Source: Semisulcospira habei
Taxonomy: Eukaryota > Mollusca > Gastropoda > Semisulcospiridae
Length of the DNA: 64,000 bases
Reading direction: 5' to 3'
NCBI GenBank assembly: GCA_036245525.1
Contig: BTPG01000003.1
Span: forward strand, 189,866,591 to 189,930,590
The translations under genes and the position numbers were made by a program. The stretch's first letter is position 1. Each line of letters begins with the position of its first letter. Positions 12,201 to 26,200 of this stretch are shown here, piece by piece. A model generated the notes under the pieces. It did not search any database. It was not told the origin of the DNA and was given only the letters and a program-made list of their open reading frames with translations.

Positions 12201-15200
12201 CAAAGAAGGCAACAGAATAGCTTTGCACCTACTGTTCTGACAGTCCCCTTGAACTATCACAGTTGACAAATACCTTATTGAAGTTATTGTAGCATGTCAG
12301 GACCAAAATGGTCAACTCTTATTGTTTCACTCCCACCTTCTCAAATTCAAAAAGGATGATCTCATCTTTATTTAATTGAATACTTACATTCCACACGAAC
12401 ACTGATAGTTCTCTGGACTCGAGTCTGTGTGTTAGTGTTGGTGGCCCAACACTCATAGGATCCAGCGTCTTCAAACTGCAAGTTCTCGATAATCATCTCC
12501 ATGCCAAAGGATGTGATTCTGGCACGATCGGGCAATGGGTAACCATCTGATCTCACCCAGTGCACGTCTGGAGTAGGACTGTACGGAGAAAAGTTGGGTA
12601 TAGAGTTAGTAAATTATTTGGGTTTAATGTCAAGCAGGCAACTAAGGCCATCTCACAGTGGGAGTTAGGTATAGAATTTAAGACCATGTTTTTGTTTGCG
12701 TTTATTGCTTAAAAACAAGAAAACCACCTAATTGCAAGCAGTGAAGAACCTCATGAACTACCGCATTTGCAAGGGCTCATGCTGTCCTTTGCCTCTTGCC
12801 TGGTCCTCTCATTTGTGAGGTTACGTTTGCAATGAAAGACTCCCAAAAACGAATGAGAGGATGAACAGCTTGTACCCTCAGCAAAGACAACACTCCAAAC
12901 ATCTCCAAGAGGCACATAGATCTTTATAAGTTCATGGTGCACAGCGGGCTCATGAAGATCTATGCCTCTTGGAGATGAGTGGAGTGTTGTCTATGCTTAT
13001 AATAGAAGCTGGTTATCCTCTGCGACTTCACTGTTGTTCGTTGTTGGAAGTCATTCGTTGCAAACGTAACCTCACTATTATTTTCATCCACTGGCAGTGA
13101 AGGAGAGACTGTAAATAACAACTTCAAATACCTGTAACTTAACCCTTATGATTCGGTGTGTAAAATAAGTTTGACCAAAATAGTTCAAGGGTAGTGCCAG
13201 AATAGCTTGGTGCCTCTAAGCACCAAGCTATTCTGGCACCACCCTTGAACTAAAGCCATTGGTGTACATCCTTATCTGCAAGTACTATAATGTAGCTTGC
13301 ATATGGCAGTGTACAAATTTGAAGCTTTTAACCTCAGTATGATATGGGTTAAAGTGACCGACTGTTCAAAATGTAAAGACCAATTAGCTTAGCATCTAGA
13401 AATGTGCAAAGTCAGTCAGGCACTGCCTGTCAGCTACAAGGGCCAGCTGATCTTTACCTTTTATTACTGCTCATTACTGTCTTACAATGTTAAATAATAT
13501 TAATAATAATAAATAGTTCTTGTATGGCGCTGTTCATCAGGAAAACACTGGACTCCTGCACATGCACAATAGCACACTCTCTGAGACACTCACAATTATA
13601 CACTACTTTAACTCACCCCATCCCTTCCCATCACCTTACATCCAATTCCCCCAGAATCAGAATAAAAGGCAGTCAACAGTTAGCTAACGGTGAGCTAACT
13701 CTTAAACGCCCGACAGAAAAGAATATTTAAGTGAGCTTTGAACTGTGACAATGTGGACAGATTCCGCATTTTAATTGGCAGTGAGTTTTACATACTTGGG
13801 CTAAAAAGGTGAAAGAACGCTCTCGGACAGTTTTCATGTTAAGCTTCGGGATTTTAAAAAAGATTTTCATTGGAGGAATGGAGGGTACGTGATGGCTGAT
13901 AAACAGGTTGGCAGAAAGGTCCGGGTGGAGAGATCCATCAAAATGCCGATAGGCGTAAATTGCAATTTTGTACTGGCAGCGTAATTTCATGGTCAGCCAG
14001 TGCAGCTGCTTCAGCAGAGGCCTAACGTGGTCTCTATTTCATTTTTTCAAGATGAGACGCGCCACATTGTTCTGAATCATCTGCAAGCGTGAAATCTGGT
14101 CTGCCGGTAAACTCGCCAGTTCTGTGCTGTGCTCCAACATGACAGTCATTTGGCCTCAACTCATTCAGCCAGATGGCCGTATTTCACAAATTTTGGAGGC
14201 TTCATCTAATGACTATGCACCAGTTGCAGGAGATGAATCGACCATGATAATTTAAGGGTAGTGCCAGATTAGCTTGGTGCTGACAGGTGACAAGCAAATC
14301 TGGCACTACCCTTGAATTAACATGGTCGACGCATCTCCTGCTGTAGGGCGTCAGGGCTGAATGGGTTAAAAGTAAACTGGCAACAAGTGCTGCACCCACT
14401 ACACCGTAAAGATTAAATGTCTGCAAATTACTCAGCGTGGAAACAAGGCACCCATCTAGTGATACTGCTTACTTTCCAGCGAAGATACACTTGACCCTGA
14501 AGTTGTCTCCACGGAGCCCAAAGTGATCCTCAGGGGACGCCCACATGTATTCTACTGGACGCAGCTCCTCAGTGGCTGGAATGAACACATACCAGTAGCA
14601 CTTCTTACCAATGACCACATTTCCTGAATGTGTCACCCAACTATGTACCATTTGCAGGAGATGGTTGGTTGAACATTGCTTAACATCCCGACAGCAACAA
14701 GACTTTCTCAGGACGTGCCTGCACTGCTTGTGAAAAAACAACAACTAAACAGAATATTGAATGTATGTCACCAGCCGGTCTAATACACTAAATAAAGCTA
14801 AGACCATTTAGCAACACACATCCAATATCAAGAGCTACAGGCAGCACAGACAGTAGGGAGAGTTTAAAAAAAAAAAAAAATACAGGTGAATGGACCAAGG
14901 GTTGACAGAAAACACATGCCCCAGAATAGAAGGGAAAACCCACCCTGTGGGGCCGACCAGGGTGACCCTGGGAACTAAAAAGTAGTTAACCCCACCCAAG
15001 TCCCCCAGACCCGGCTGGGTGGTGCAGGAGATGGATCGACCATGATAATTCAAGGGTAGTGTTAGATTAGCTTGGTGCATGTTGAAACCAAGCTAATTTG
15101 GTGCTACCCTTGAATTATTGTGGTGGATCTATCTCCTCCTGTTGGGCAACAGGGCTAAATTGATTTAAAAGTTGATCATGTATCATCTTTTAGAGGAAAA

Positions 15201-18200
15201 CTGTAGCAAAGTGTACATCTAACTCTATCTTCTTTTTGATTAACCCATTACATTTACATCCTGAGGCTGATTTTGAAAAATGAATTGCTGATTGTCCTAT
15301 GAAGGTTACATTACAGATTAGGAGATAGATCAACTCTTTTAGTTCAAGGGTGGTGCCAGAATAGCTTGGCGCCTCAGGCATCAACCTATTCTGGCACCAC
15401 CTTTGAACTATCATAGTCAAATTTATTTTATGCAATGGGTGTATCAGGATGAAAAGGGTTAATACCACTCTTTGAGGTATGACACTTTGTGGGCCTATAT
15501 AGCCACATAAGACCAAAGTGACACTTAATGGTCTCTCAAGACAATGGAATCCTACTAATTATGACACTTAACACATTCTACCCCAGGACCTAAATCCCCA
15601 AATTTTGAAGTTGCACCCTGAACGACTGTATTACAACTATAGAGAGTGATTGAGCATGATAGTTCTATCTGTGCCAAGCTATTCTGGTACAACATTGGAA
15701 CTATCATGCTTGATCCATGTCTTGCAGTGGTGTGTCGGGGTTGAACGAGTTAAGTACATATTACACATTTTGCTCATTCTTATCCAAAATCCCAAACTAA
15801 GGAAAATTTGTTTTTCAAGACACAGTCTAAGCCCAAAGACAACACAATGGGATTTTGGTTGATGATAGCTTTTCCCAGTAGTGCCAAACTAATCTGGCAC
15901 TACCCTTAGACTATCATGGCTGACCCATTTCTAACAGCTAGTAAACACCTCCAAAAGCTATCAATGTGATGAGCTGTTCACTGCATGACTGTTACCAGGA
16001 TGGACCATGCTGCAATGATTGCTGTAATAAAAAATTAAAGTCTCAGACTACTCCTTGCACCACCCTCCAATTACATCCTCACCGCACCAATGCTGGCCGC
16101 AGCAGGCAAGGGACACCAGCAGTAGACGTTGGCCTGATGACCTTTTGCACACACTGGGCTATGAACATTTTATTTCCTGAAAGAAGATCTTTAGTGTAGA
16201 ATAACTCCTGTAACACATACTTGTCTGATACTGGACCAACAGAAAATATGTAAAGGCCACTTACATCCTTGAGGCTGGATAAAGAATTGAGGACCCTGGG
16301 ATGTTTTACGCATGAAATTGTTCATGGACATACATGCGTACGCTCTCCCGGCTTGGTAGTCTGTTAACATTACATTCGTGAAACGCAGACGAACTGTGAG
16401 ACAAAAAACAGTTTGATAAAAGATAAATTAAATTCAGAGAATATTTCTCACTTCAATATTTTATACTCGTACATATTTGACATAAAAAAACATGCTAAAA
16501 GACAAAAATGTATTACCATAGAACACAATGAATACACAATGACAGATCTACTCAAGCACTGTACATTTTCTGTCAAATTTCAAAAACCTTAGAAAAATGT
16601 TATGCTTTCTTCATGAACTGCAAAATTCTACTCAATGCATATGCTGGACCACTCCTGACAACTAACTACAACAACAGGTGGATAAAGAGGCATAAATCTT
16701 CAAACTTGGATATGTCTGGAGTGTTGTCTATGCTGAGGGTACATGCTGGTTATCTGCCATGGCTTCGCTCCTGTTCCCTGTTGGTAGTCACTAGTTGAAA
16801 ACGAAACCTCACTTTACTATTTATAGGACTCAGGTTATGATTTTGAAATACTTCTTAATTCCGGTAAACGCTAAAGACCCCAGGAACATGGATACAAAAA
16901 GGTGTCAGCAAGAGGCATAGGGGCTCATGAGGATTTATGTCTCTTGCAGCTCGATTGGGTTCATGTTTTCTCAGCAGCAGAGTTAATTAATCAGCGGGTA
17001 ATGTTACAGTGTTACAACGCTCCACTCACACTCGTGGTCCATGGTAACTCGAGCATTGTAGTTGATGGCTTCAAACCCTCCTTGTGGCCTCTTGATCACC
17101 CAGAACACCTGTGCAGGTGGCACACTCTCAGGTGGGACACAGTTCAGTGTCAGAGGCGTGCCCAGTTGGGGATAATACCTTGTGTCCGCCCCAACCTCAA
17201 AGTCCTGCGGGAAAGCACAAACAAATCTGTAAGACAAACATATGTTTCTTGCAAAGACTGCCGCACCCGGCATGAGCAAATGTTTTATGTTTTCGACTCT
17301 AATTTTTATGAACTTCTTTCAGTAAGGTAGTCTAACTTCATGTAAGGCAGTCTAACTTAAAAGTTAAATGTCAATGTCCTGCATGGGGGAGGGAAGAAGT
17401 GAAGGAGCATTTATAAGGATCCGGCTATGCATAAAAAAGTTTGCAAAGTCGCAGACAAATTCAGATGTTCTTAACTCATTCAGCCCCAACACACGACAGC
17501 ATGACATGTATCTAGCATGATAGTTCAAGGGTGGTGCCAGTATGTGCAAAGCTATTCTGACACCACCACTGAACTATCATGTTCGATCTCTAGAACTGTA
17601 AGACAGTCATTCAGAGGGCAACTGCAAAATTTGGGGATTTCGGACCTAAGGTGGAATGTGTTAAAACATGTCCTTGGCCGAATCAATTAAATTGAGAGAG
17701 CTGGTCCTTTCATAATACTTCATAGTGGTTCATTTACACTCACAGATGACTGCATGCAAATACCGCTTTCTTACTCCCTCTCCCATACTACAATTCCTTC
17801 GGACATGTCTACTTTTCTTTTCTGTTTTTAGTGCAAGTGTCGCTTCCAGCCACGCTTTCACATTCTTCAGATCAGATACAGCCCCCATTGTGCTATGGGT
17901 AGATCCAGGACTCATTCTTGATTAGTGCCTGCCTGCTCTGGTGGCATGTCCATCTAAAGCGACAGGTTGCACATGCATTCTAGGTGGTTTTCTGCATGGT
18001 TCTCTTTCTGCTTCAGGATGGACACGTGGTCAACATAAGCGATTGATTGATTGATTGTACATTGCTTAACGTCCCGACAGCAACAAGGCTTTCTCAGGAC
18101 GTGTCTGCACTGCTTGTGAAAAAAAAAAAAAAACTAATGTATGTCGCCAGCCAGTCAAATACATTAAATAAACCTAACACATGGGCCTAAATAAAGCTAA

Positions 18201-21200
18201 GACCATTTAGCAACACACATCCAATATCAAGAGCTACAGGCAGTGCAGACAGTAGGGAGAGTTTTAAAAAGGCAAATACAGGTGAATGGACAAAGGGTAG
18301 ACAGAAACACATGCCCCAGAATAGAGATAAACCCACCCTGTGGGGCTGACCAGGGTGACCCTGGGAACTAAAAAATACCTAACCCCACCCAAGTCCCCCA
18401 GGGCAGACCCGGGTGGGGCGTCAACATAAGCGAAGCCGATGACCAGGCAAATGTCCTTTCATAATCTGTGCACTGTTGCTAATGATGATCATTGCTTAGC
18501 CATGCTCTCTGGTCCAAGTTATGGTCTCTGCTTGGGTCTGTGAGACCTTTTGTCTTATGATTTGGCCCACCCTGTGTTTTGTGGCTACGAGTTCGATGGA
18601 AGGTGGTTTCTTTTAACCTATGTGCGGTTTAACCATTTAACCCTTGGACAATGCAGCAGGAGATGGATTGATCATGATACTTCAAGGGTAGTGCCAGATG
18701 AGATTTGCGCCTGAAGGCGCCAAGGTCATCTGGCACCACCCTTGAATTATCATGATCAATCCGTCTCCTACAACTGGTACATAAAGAAGTACCCAACGGA
18801 GAAAGAAACACGCTTAGAAAAGACGGGTACAACACAATTTATTAATATTTTGGGTAAATACCCTTTGTCAAAATAGACAAACAAACAAACAGAGAGATTA
18901 TCCGCTAATTATCTTCATTGGCAGAAGGAATGTGCCACATTCCTTCTGCCAATGAAGTAGCGGCTAATCTGTTGTTTATTTTGACAAAGGGTATTTACCT
19001 GAAATATTAATAAATTGTGTTGTACCCGTCTTTTCTAAGCGTGTTTCTTTTTCCGTTGGGTACTTCTTTGCATATTACACGCTTGGCAGTCACCTTTTTG
19101 GTCTGGATAACTGGTACATAGTCGTCAGATGATGCCTCCAAAAGTTTGGAAATGTGGCCGTGGGGTTAAGAGGGTTAAATTGGCAGAAGATGGAAAAAGG
19201 TACATGATGTCATATGACAAAATTTCACACACAGGCCTCATTTTTTTAAAGTCACACCAGAGCAACTTAATTTATTGTAAACAAGGTGATTTTATCCTTG
19301 GATGGGTATGGCCAATTGGCCCCTTGCTGTGTAAACACCGCTCTTTATACAGAGTGGGCAGGTATGCGCAATCTATAGACTGAAGGTCAGTCTTGCATGT
19401 GCAGCTGCCCATATTGACCAATCAGTGCTGTAGTTACCCTGGGATTCAATTAAAATTTCCCAAATTTGTTGCATCGCCATGGGCATGTATTACAAAACCA
19501 TAAATGGGTCTAGCTTTCTTTCTGCAACAGAACAAACATCGGAGAAGTAATCAATTAAATCAGTAAGACTGTTTTGTCATTTAAGCTAATTTGAGCAAGT
19601 TGTGACCTCATAAAATTGACACCTTAAAATCAAAGTGGTCCTTAATTTTTGGTGTGTAGTACATGTGTGTTATGTTACAGTTTTCTATTTTCATGCATGC
19701 ACATTTAGTGTTGTTAACACCAACTTCAATGACATTCTGCCAGGTGTCTGACAGAACTACCAGTTTCTAGCCTCTCTTCAAATCTCTTCTGTCGCAAGAA
19801 GCACCAATTCTTGTGGGCCCCTGAAGCCGCTGGGGCCCACAAGAATTGATGCCTCTTGCTGACTGCAGTCAGTTCTAGCTGTCTGTCACATCCTGAGAGC
19901 TATCAACCTATACCCTTGGTTCAAAAAGGTGTACCTCATACCAAAGCAGCACAGCCAAGAGCTATGCTTTCACTCTGATGGCTAGACTTCAAATGAACGG
20001 CAGGAACTGTGTGTGCTTTTCACATGCCAAAGCTTAACCCATTACATACCGAGGCTGATTTTCTAAAAAATTGCCAATTGTACTACGAACGCTTCATTAC
20101 AGTTTAGGAGGCAGATCAAGATGTTTAGTTTAAGGGTGGTGCCAGAACAGCATGGCACCTCAAGTGCCAAGCTAATCTGGCACCACCCTTGAACTATCAT
20201 AGTCAAATTTATTTTAAGCAAGGAGTTATCAGGATGAAAAGGGTTAAAGCCTGTTGTATTCTGTGCAATAAAGGATTACGTCACCTTCAGTTGCCACATT
20301 CCTTCTGCATCTGAAGATAAGTAGCAAATAATGTCTCTGTTTGTTTGTCTATTTTGACAAAGGGTATTTACCCGAAATATTAATAAATTGTGTTGTACCG
20401 TTTTTTCTAAGCGTGTTTCTTTCTCCGTTGGGTACTTCTGTGCAATAAAGGATTATTGCATTTTCCCAGGAAAATCTACCATCACCGTTACATGGATGGT
20501 TTACAGCATGCATTACTAGTACAGGTCAGCTGCAGCATTTTGCACTATGGTGCATCATGGCATCTAATATAACCCATATCATACTGAGGCTAAAATTCAA
20601 ATTTGTACACTGCCATATGCAAGCTACATTATAGTACTTACAGATTATAGACCAATGGCTCAAGGGTGGTGCCAGAATGGCTTGGCACCTAGAGGTGCCA
20701 AGAATTCTGGCACTACTCTTAAACTATTTTAGTCAAGCTTATTTCACACACTGGTGTATTCCGAATGATAAGGGACAATGTGCTTGTCTTTGGTTTGCTT
20801 GGTGATGTCTGGTGAGCAAGGTCCTTGGGTTGACATTAGCCTTAGATGGCCCACGCAGCCGTGCATGAGCCAGTCAGCCAAAGAACCTTTTGGGTTTTTC
20901 TTCACAAGTCTATGTAAATTCACCCAAAGCACGATCACAAATAATGTGGTGTGACATTATGGCTCATAGGTACCATGATATGCTGAGGCTGACATGTATC
21001 ACTGTTAGCGTTATGTGAAAAAAAAAAAATCACCTTCAGCTTAGCCTCTCGCAAGTTGATGTTGACGCTGGCGGATGTGCCATAATTGTTAACGGCAAAG
21101 CACTGGAAGATACCCTCGTCCTTGTCTTCTGGTTTTGTGATGACAATGGTCCCAACGTTGGCCAGCTGAACCACACGGTCATCGTTACCACTAGGGTTGA

Positions 21201-23208
21201 ATTCGATGCCATTTCGCATCCACCTATATCTAAAATGTAACAAAAGCAAGTAATCATTCAAACACAAAACCATAACATACCTGTAACTGTAGTACAGCTA
21301 AACCCATTAACTCTTTCCAATTTGAACACTTCCGGTTTAGTGTTAGCCCAAACAAACCCTTAGCCATCGAAACGCTTAAGTTATAGTGTTATGCTTGTGC
21401 CGTCTATAGATGAGTCACTAGTATTTTAGGGTTGCGTTTTTCTAAAAATAGAATGAAGCCGAGCTATCGGTCTAAGGGAAGCAACCATTATAATGTTTCA
21501 CCACCATTTCTAAAATATCTGAAAGTGAACGCCCTTGTCGGATGGTGTTGGAACAAGTCCAAAGTAGCCAACAACATGCCTTGGATCATCTTCGACGATG
21601 AGCTTGTTCAATCCTCATGAGCGCAGTAGTGATTTTTAGCTTGTAAAATTGTGATTCAAGAAGGAACAGATCTCTTGTGTGATTTCTTTGCTTGTGAAAT
21701 ACAATTTTCTATCATGTTGGTGAGTAAATCTGGGTTTTTTTGTTGCATGTGCTTACACTGTTGCTACCAAAACCGTGTTTCTCATTTTTTTGCTCCGCCA
21801 TGTTTGTTCTGTTGCATAATAATCAAATTGGTTTGACTTCCCACTAAACTGATGCACAAACACGCGCAGTTTTAAAAAGTACTTGTAATGCTGTTTACAA
21901 CGATACCCAATTTATCTATGGTTGTTAGCTTGGGAGGCTGTGAAAATTAATTCAATCTACCCCAAAAATGTACGTCACCAGGAAACACGTCCTTTTTCTG
22001 CTACCTTTGCAGGGAACTGACTCGCTGAGAATGTTACGATGGGAAGGAGTTTAAATCCTGCGGTTGAAATATTTCCAATCTGTGTATTATCCTATGAAAG
22101 CTACATTACTGATCAGGATATAAATCAACCATTTTGGTTCAAGGGTGGTGCCAGAACTGCTTGGTGCCTCGGAGTGCCAAGCTATTCTGGCACTACCCTT
22201 GAACTATACATCAAATTATTAATTCAATAGTGTATCAGGATGGAAAGGGTTAAGGAACCAACCAAACGAGAGATCGCCTGTCATTGCAGCCACCTAAATG
22301 ATGGTTTTTAAAACTTCTCTTGAGCAAGCGCCCGTCTTTTTAGACACAAAATGGTTGCTCAATACAGGTTCAACTGTAATCCAGACCAAAAAGGTGACTG
22401 CCAAGCGTGTGAAATGCAAAGAAGTACCCAACGGAGAAAGAAACACGCTTAGAAAAAACGGTACAACACAATTTATTAATATTTCGGGTAAATACCCTTT
22501 GTCAAAATAGACAAACAAACAGAGACATTAGCCGCTACTTATCTTCAGATGCAGAAGGAATGTGGCAACTGAAGGTGACGTAAAAAGAAAGAAGAAAAAG
22601 AAAAGAAAAGGAAAGGAAGAACAAAAGTAAAAATGACGTCAAAGAAAAAAATCGTAAGAGAAAGACTCCGAGAGAAACTAAACACGAGAGACAAGAGTGT
22701 GTGTAAGCGCGCGCAGGAGCGAGCAAATGTAAATGCGCGTGTGTGAGGCCGGGGAGAGAGAGAGAGAAGAGAGACAGCGAGAGAGAGAGAGAGAGGGGGG
22801 GAGAGAGAAAGAGAGAGAGAGAACGAACGGGGAGTACCCTTGGGCACGAAGTAGGCTGAGTGTCTAATACACAAAGCCAGCTAAACACCAACCCGAAGGC
22901 AAACCTTATATCACCATCGAGTTGAGGACTACCTCGGGGAAAAACGGGAGGACCCCGGGAAAAAAACCCCAGCATTTAGCATGGTACACAACAAGGAATA
23001 TCGATGAAACAAAGCAAATAATCAAATTCAGTAAGAGAATAATGGTATAAGAGGAGAGTAGGTAGTTGTGAAACCATCTTCAAGGGTAACTCCAAACAAA
23101 AACAAAAAAAAACAAAAAAAAACAACAACAAAAAAACAGGTGTGGGGGGAGAGAAAGACAAAAGGGGCGGGGGAAGGGGAGGGGGAAAGGGAAGAGAGAG
23201 AGAAAGGG

Positions 23209-23283
<75 letters not shown>

Positions 23284-26200
23284 CAAAAAGGGAGGGGGGG
23301 GGGGGAAGGCAAACAAACAGAGCCACCAGCCCCACCCAACAGGCACCCTCCAGCCCACGGACGAACGCACAGGCATGCGAACAAGACGACCACATACATC
23401 CCCAAGGGAATGCACATGATCGCCCCCCACACCCGCGCATAAATCTAAGGACCGGCGATCAGGCGCCCGACAGGGAAGGGCAAGGGATCCAACTTAACGT
23501 ATGGCCAGCGCTGAAAAAGTCCCCATGGGAGGCACAAAGTACATATCAATCAGCGCCAGCCGCACCTATCTGGTTAGTGAGTAGTCATACAGAAGCGACT
23601 CGGTAAGGTAAATGACAGTTAGCAGAAGACACAGGTAAGGTCCAAAAAGTTAATCTTTCATATTCATCCCGAGTGGCGCCACAGTGCCCAGTTTATTAAT
23701 CAAAAATTTTTCTCGGTCTTTCCTGGCCCAGACATTACTGGCTTGCATAAGCCAGAGGCCTTTAACACGAATGTCCGAGACGGAGTGATCCGCCTGGTTG
23801 AAATGTCGCCCGACCGGTCTATTGTAATGGTACTTGACCGACTGAAGATGTTCTTTAAAACGGTCGTTGATGGTTCTTTCCGTCTCTCCAACATAGAGTT
23901 GGCCGCATTTCACACAGGAGATGACATAAATCACGTTCAATAAGGTTCAACTGTACAATACTCAAAACATTTTCCGGAGCGTCACATTAATTAACCCATT
24001 TATCCCTGGGACCCTGCAGCAGAAGATGGATTGATCATGACAATTCAAGGGTAGTGCCAGATGAGCTTGGCACCTGAGGGCGTCAACCTCATCTGGCACT
24101 ACCCTTGAATTATCATGATCAATCCATCTCCTACAACTGGTACATAGTTCATCAGGCGACACCTCCAAAATCTGAGAAATGGACCTTCTGGCTGTAAGGG
24201 TTAACAACCTGAAAGTAATGTAGTAAAACTGTTGCCGCAAGGGTTTTACGTGAAAGGAAAACAGAAAATAGAGGTTGAAAACCCTTTAAGTTAGAAACAT
24301 GAAACACGACATGTTTTATGTTTCTAAATTAATGGGGTTTTCAGCCTAAAAGTAAACATGTAGTGTGCTTCAACCTTACTCATGTAATCCAGACCAAAAA
24401 GGTGACTGCCAAGCGTGTAATATGCAAAGAAGTACCCAACGGAGAAAGAAACATGCTTAGAAAAGACGGGTTGTACCGGTCTTTTCTAAGCGCGTTTCTT
24501 TCTCCGTTGGGTACTTCTTAACCTTACTCATGGCTGCAAGCGATCATACAGCCACACATGGTAAGTCACACAGCCTATTTTGCTGTTTCTCCCATCCCGA
24601 AAAAGTCTGCATTCAGGTATCATGCACCTCGGACACAGGGAGGACTTTAGGATCAACAACATTAACTCATTCGCAGCCAGCCGCATCCGGATACACGGCA
24701 TAAGCTGCGCATCCGGATGCGGCTGGCCGCAAATGAGTTAGTCTATTCAAGCCTGAAATACCACAGCAGATGATAATTCAAGGGTAGAGCCAGATTAGCT
24801 TGGTGCCACTGTTGAGCAGATCAGTTGCTTGGGATGTATCGTTTTCGTAATTATACCGATAAATCTCCTTTTCGAACATATGATGCATCTAATTGGGGGT
24901 GGGGACCTTCATGGTATCAACACGACATGAAAGGGGCCATGACAACAAAAAAAGAGTGTGGGGTTGGGGAGGTGCATCCTCAAGTGTGTGTGAGAACCTC
25001 CTGCACCTTGTCACCCACCCCGATCCCCCCTCCTGAAATATCAAAAAACAAGGGAGGGGGTTTACAAACTCCAATACCCCCTCACCAGATCTGCCCACAT
25101 GAAGTTTTTCAACTCCAACCAAACATTATCAATGCAATTGAGATCCTTAGACTATGATAGTCATGTTTCTACTGTCACGCTTTGTGAATAGTGTCACTGT
25201 TGGTCTTTGAGTTGATTGATTGATTGTACATTGCTTAGCGTCCCGACAGCAACAAGGCTTTCTCAGGACGTGCCTGCACTGCTTGTGAAAAAAAATAAAA
25301 AAATAAACAGAACATTGAATGTATGTCGCCAGCCGGTCAAATACATTAAATAAACCTAACACATGGGGCCTAAATAAAGCTAAGACCATTTAGCAACACA
25401 CATCCAATATCAAGAGCTACAGGCAGTGCAGACAGTAGGGAGAGTTTTAAAAAGGCAAATACAGGTAAATGGACAAAGGGTAGACAGAAACACATGCCCC
25501 AGAATAGAGAGAAAACCCACCCTGTGGGGCTGACCAGGGTGACCCTGGGAACTAAAATATCAGCATCTGTTTAGATTGAACATTTAAAGTCAGCGATACT
25601 GATACAAAAAGTGAATAGGTACTTTGGAGAGTCCATATTCTATTTTATTTACAGCCAAACAGGTCACCCTGAAATAGAACAGACAGCTGAGGTCCTACCA
25701 TCAGACACCTCTGTACCAAGTTTGAGTTTGAAGTTCAAAATAGTATTTGAAAAAAAATTGGCCATAATGTGGCTATCTTTCAGTAGCCATTAACCTATTT
25801 ATGGCCCCACTCATGACCTCTGTGAGAGGTCAAATAAATTAGTATGCATGAAAAGGTGTTATATCAGCTACCTTTGTGCCAAATAAGACAGAAAAGTTTG
25901 ATGAAAAGTTTGAGAAAACAGATTAAAAACTTAAAGTCTATCAAAAGTTGCCAATTTTTCATACACTTACCAACTTCTTGTGACCCTTGACCTTTCTGAA
26001 GGTCACCCAAATTAGTATGAATAGAAAATATCTTTGCGCAAAGTTTGGGTTTGAGGTTAAAATAGCATTTCAACAACTGTCAGGAAAATATGACCATTTT
26101 TGATCTGTGACCTTGACCTGTGAAAGAGGTCACTGAAATGTTTAGAAAGGTCTTTTCACAATGTATCCTTGGGCCAAGTTTGAGACTGCGGCTTGAATAG

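Larger units (their letters stand above)
22379..23942 (-). mobile_element. Penelope-like element, 5'-truncated, with 13-bp target duplication
   Basis: AGGTTCAACTGTA at 22366-22378 and at 23943-23955 delimits an insert of 1,564 bp. On the minus strand it starts inside the GIY-YIG endonuclease, continues through a 1-kb 3'UTR with CT tracts and ends in a terminal block of about 200 bp (GGTATTTACCCGAAATATTA, TTTTTGGTCTGGAT). That block recurs alone at 18784, 20279, 24385 and 51539. Penelope-like elements are retroelements with a telomerase-related RT plus GIY-YIG nuclease; the RT is missing here. Confidence 0.88.

Noticed and set aside
22976..23606. Several frames of 115-155 codons over the GA tract
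   Set aside because: Ser-Leu and Arg-Glu repeats from a microsatellite in the Penelope 3'UTR; no conserved domain.
22590..23640. Hammerhead ribozyme, often found in Penelope-like elements
   Set aside because: I found no CTGATGA...GAAA core in a foldable arrangement on the minus strand of the element.
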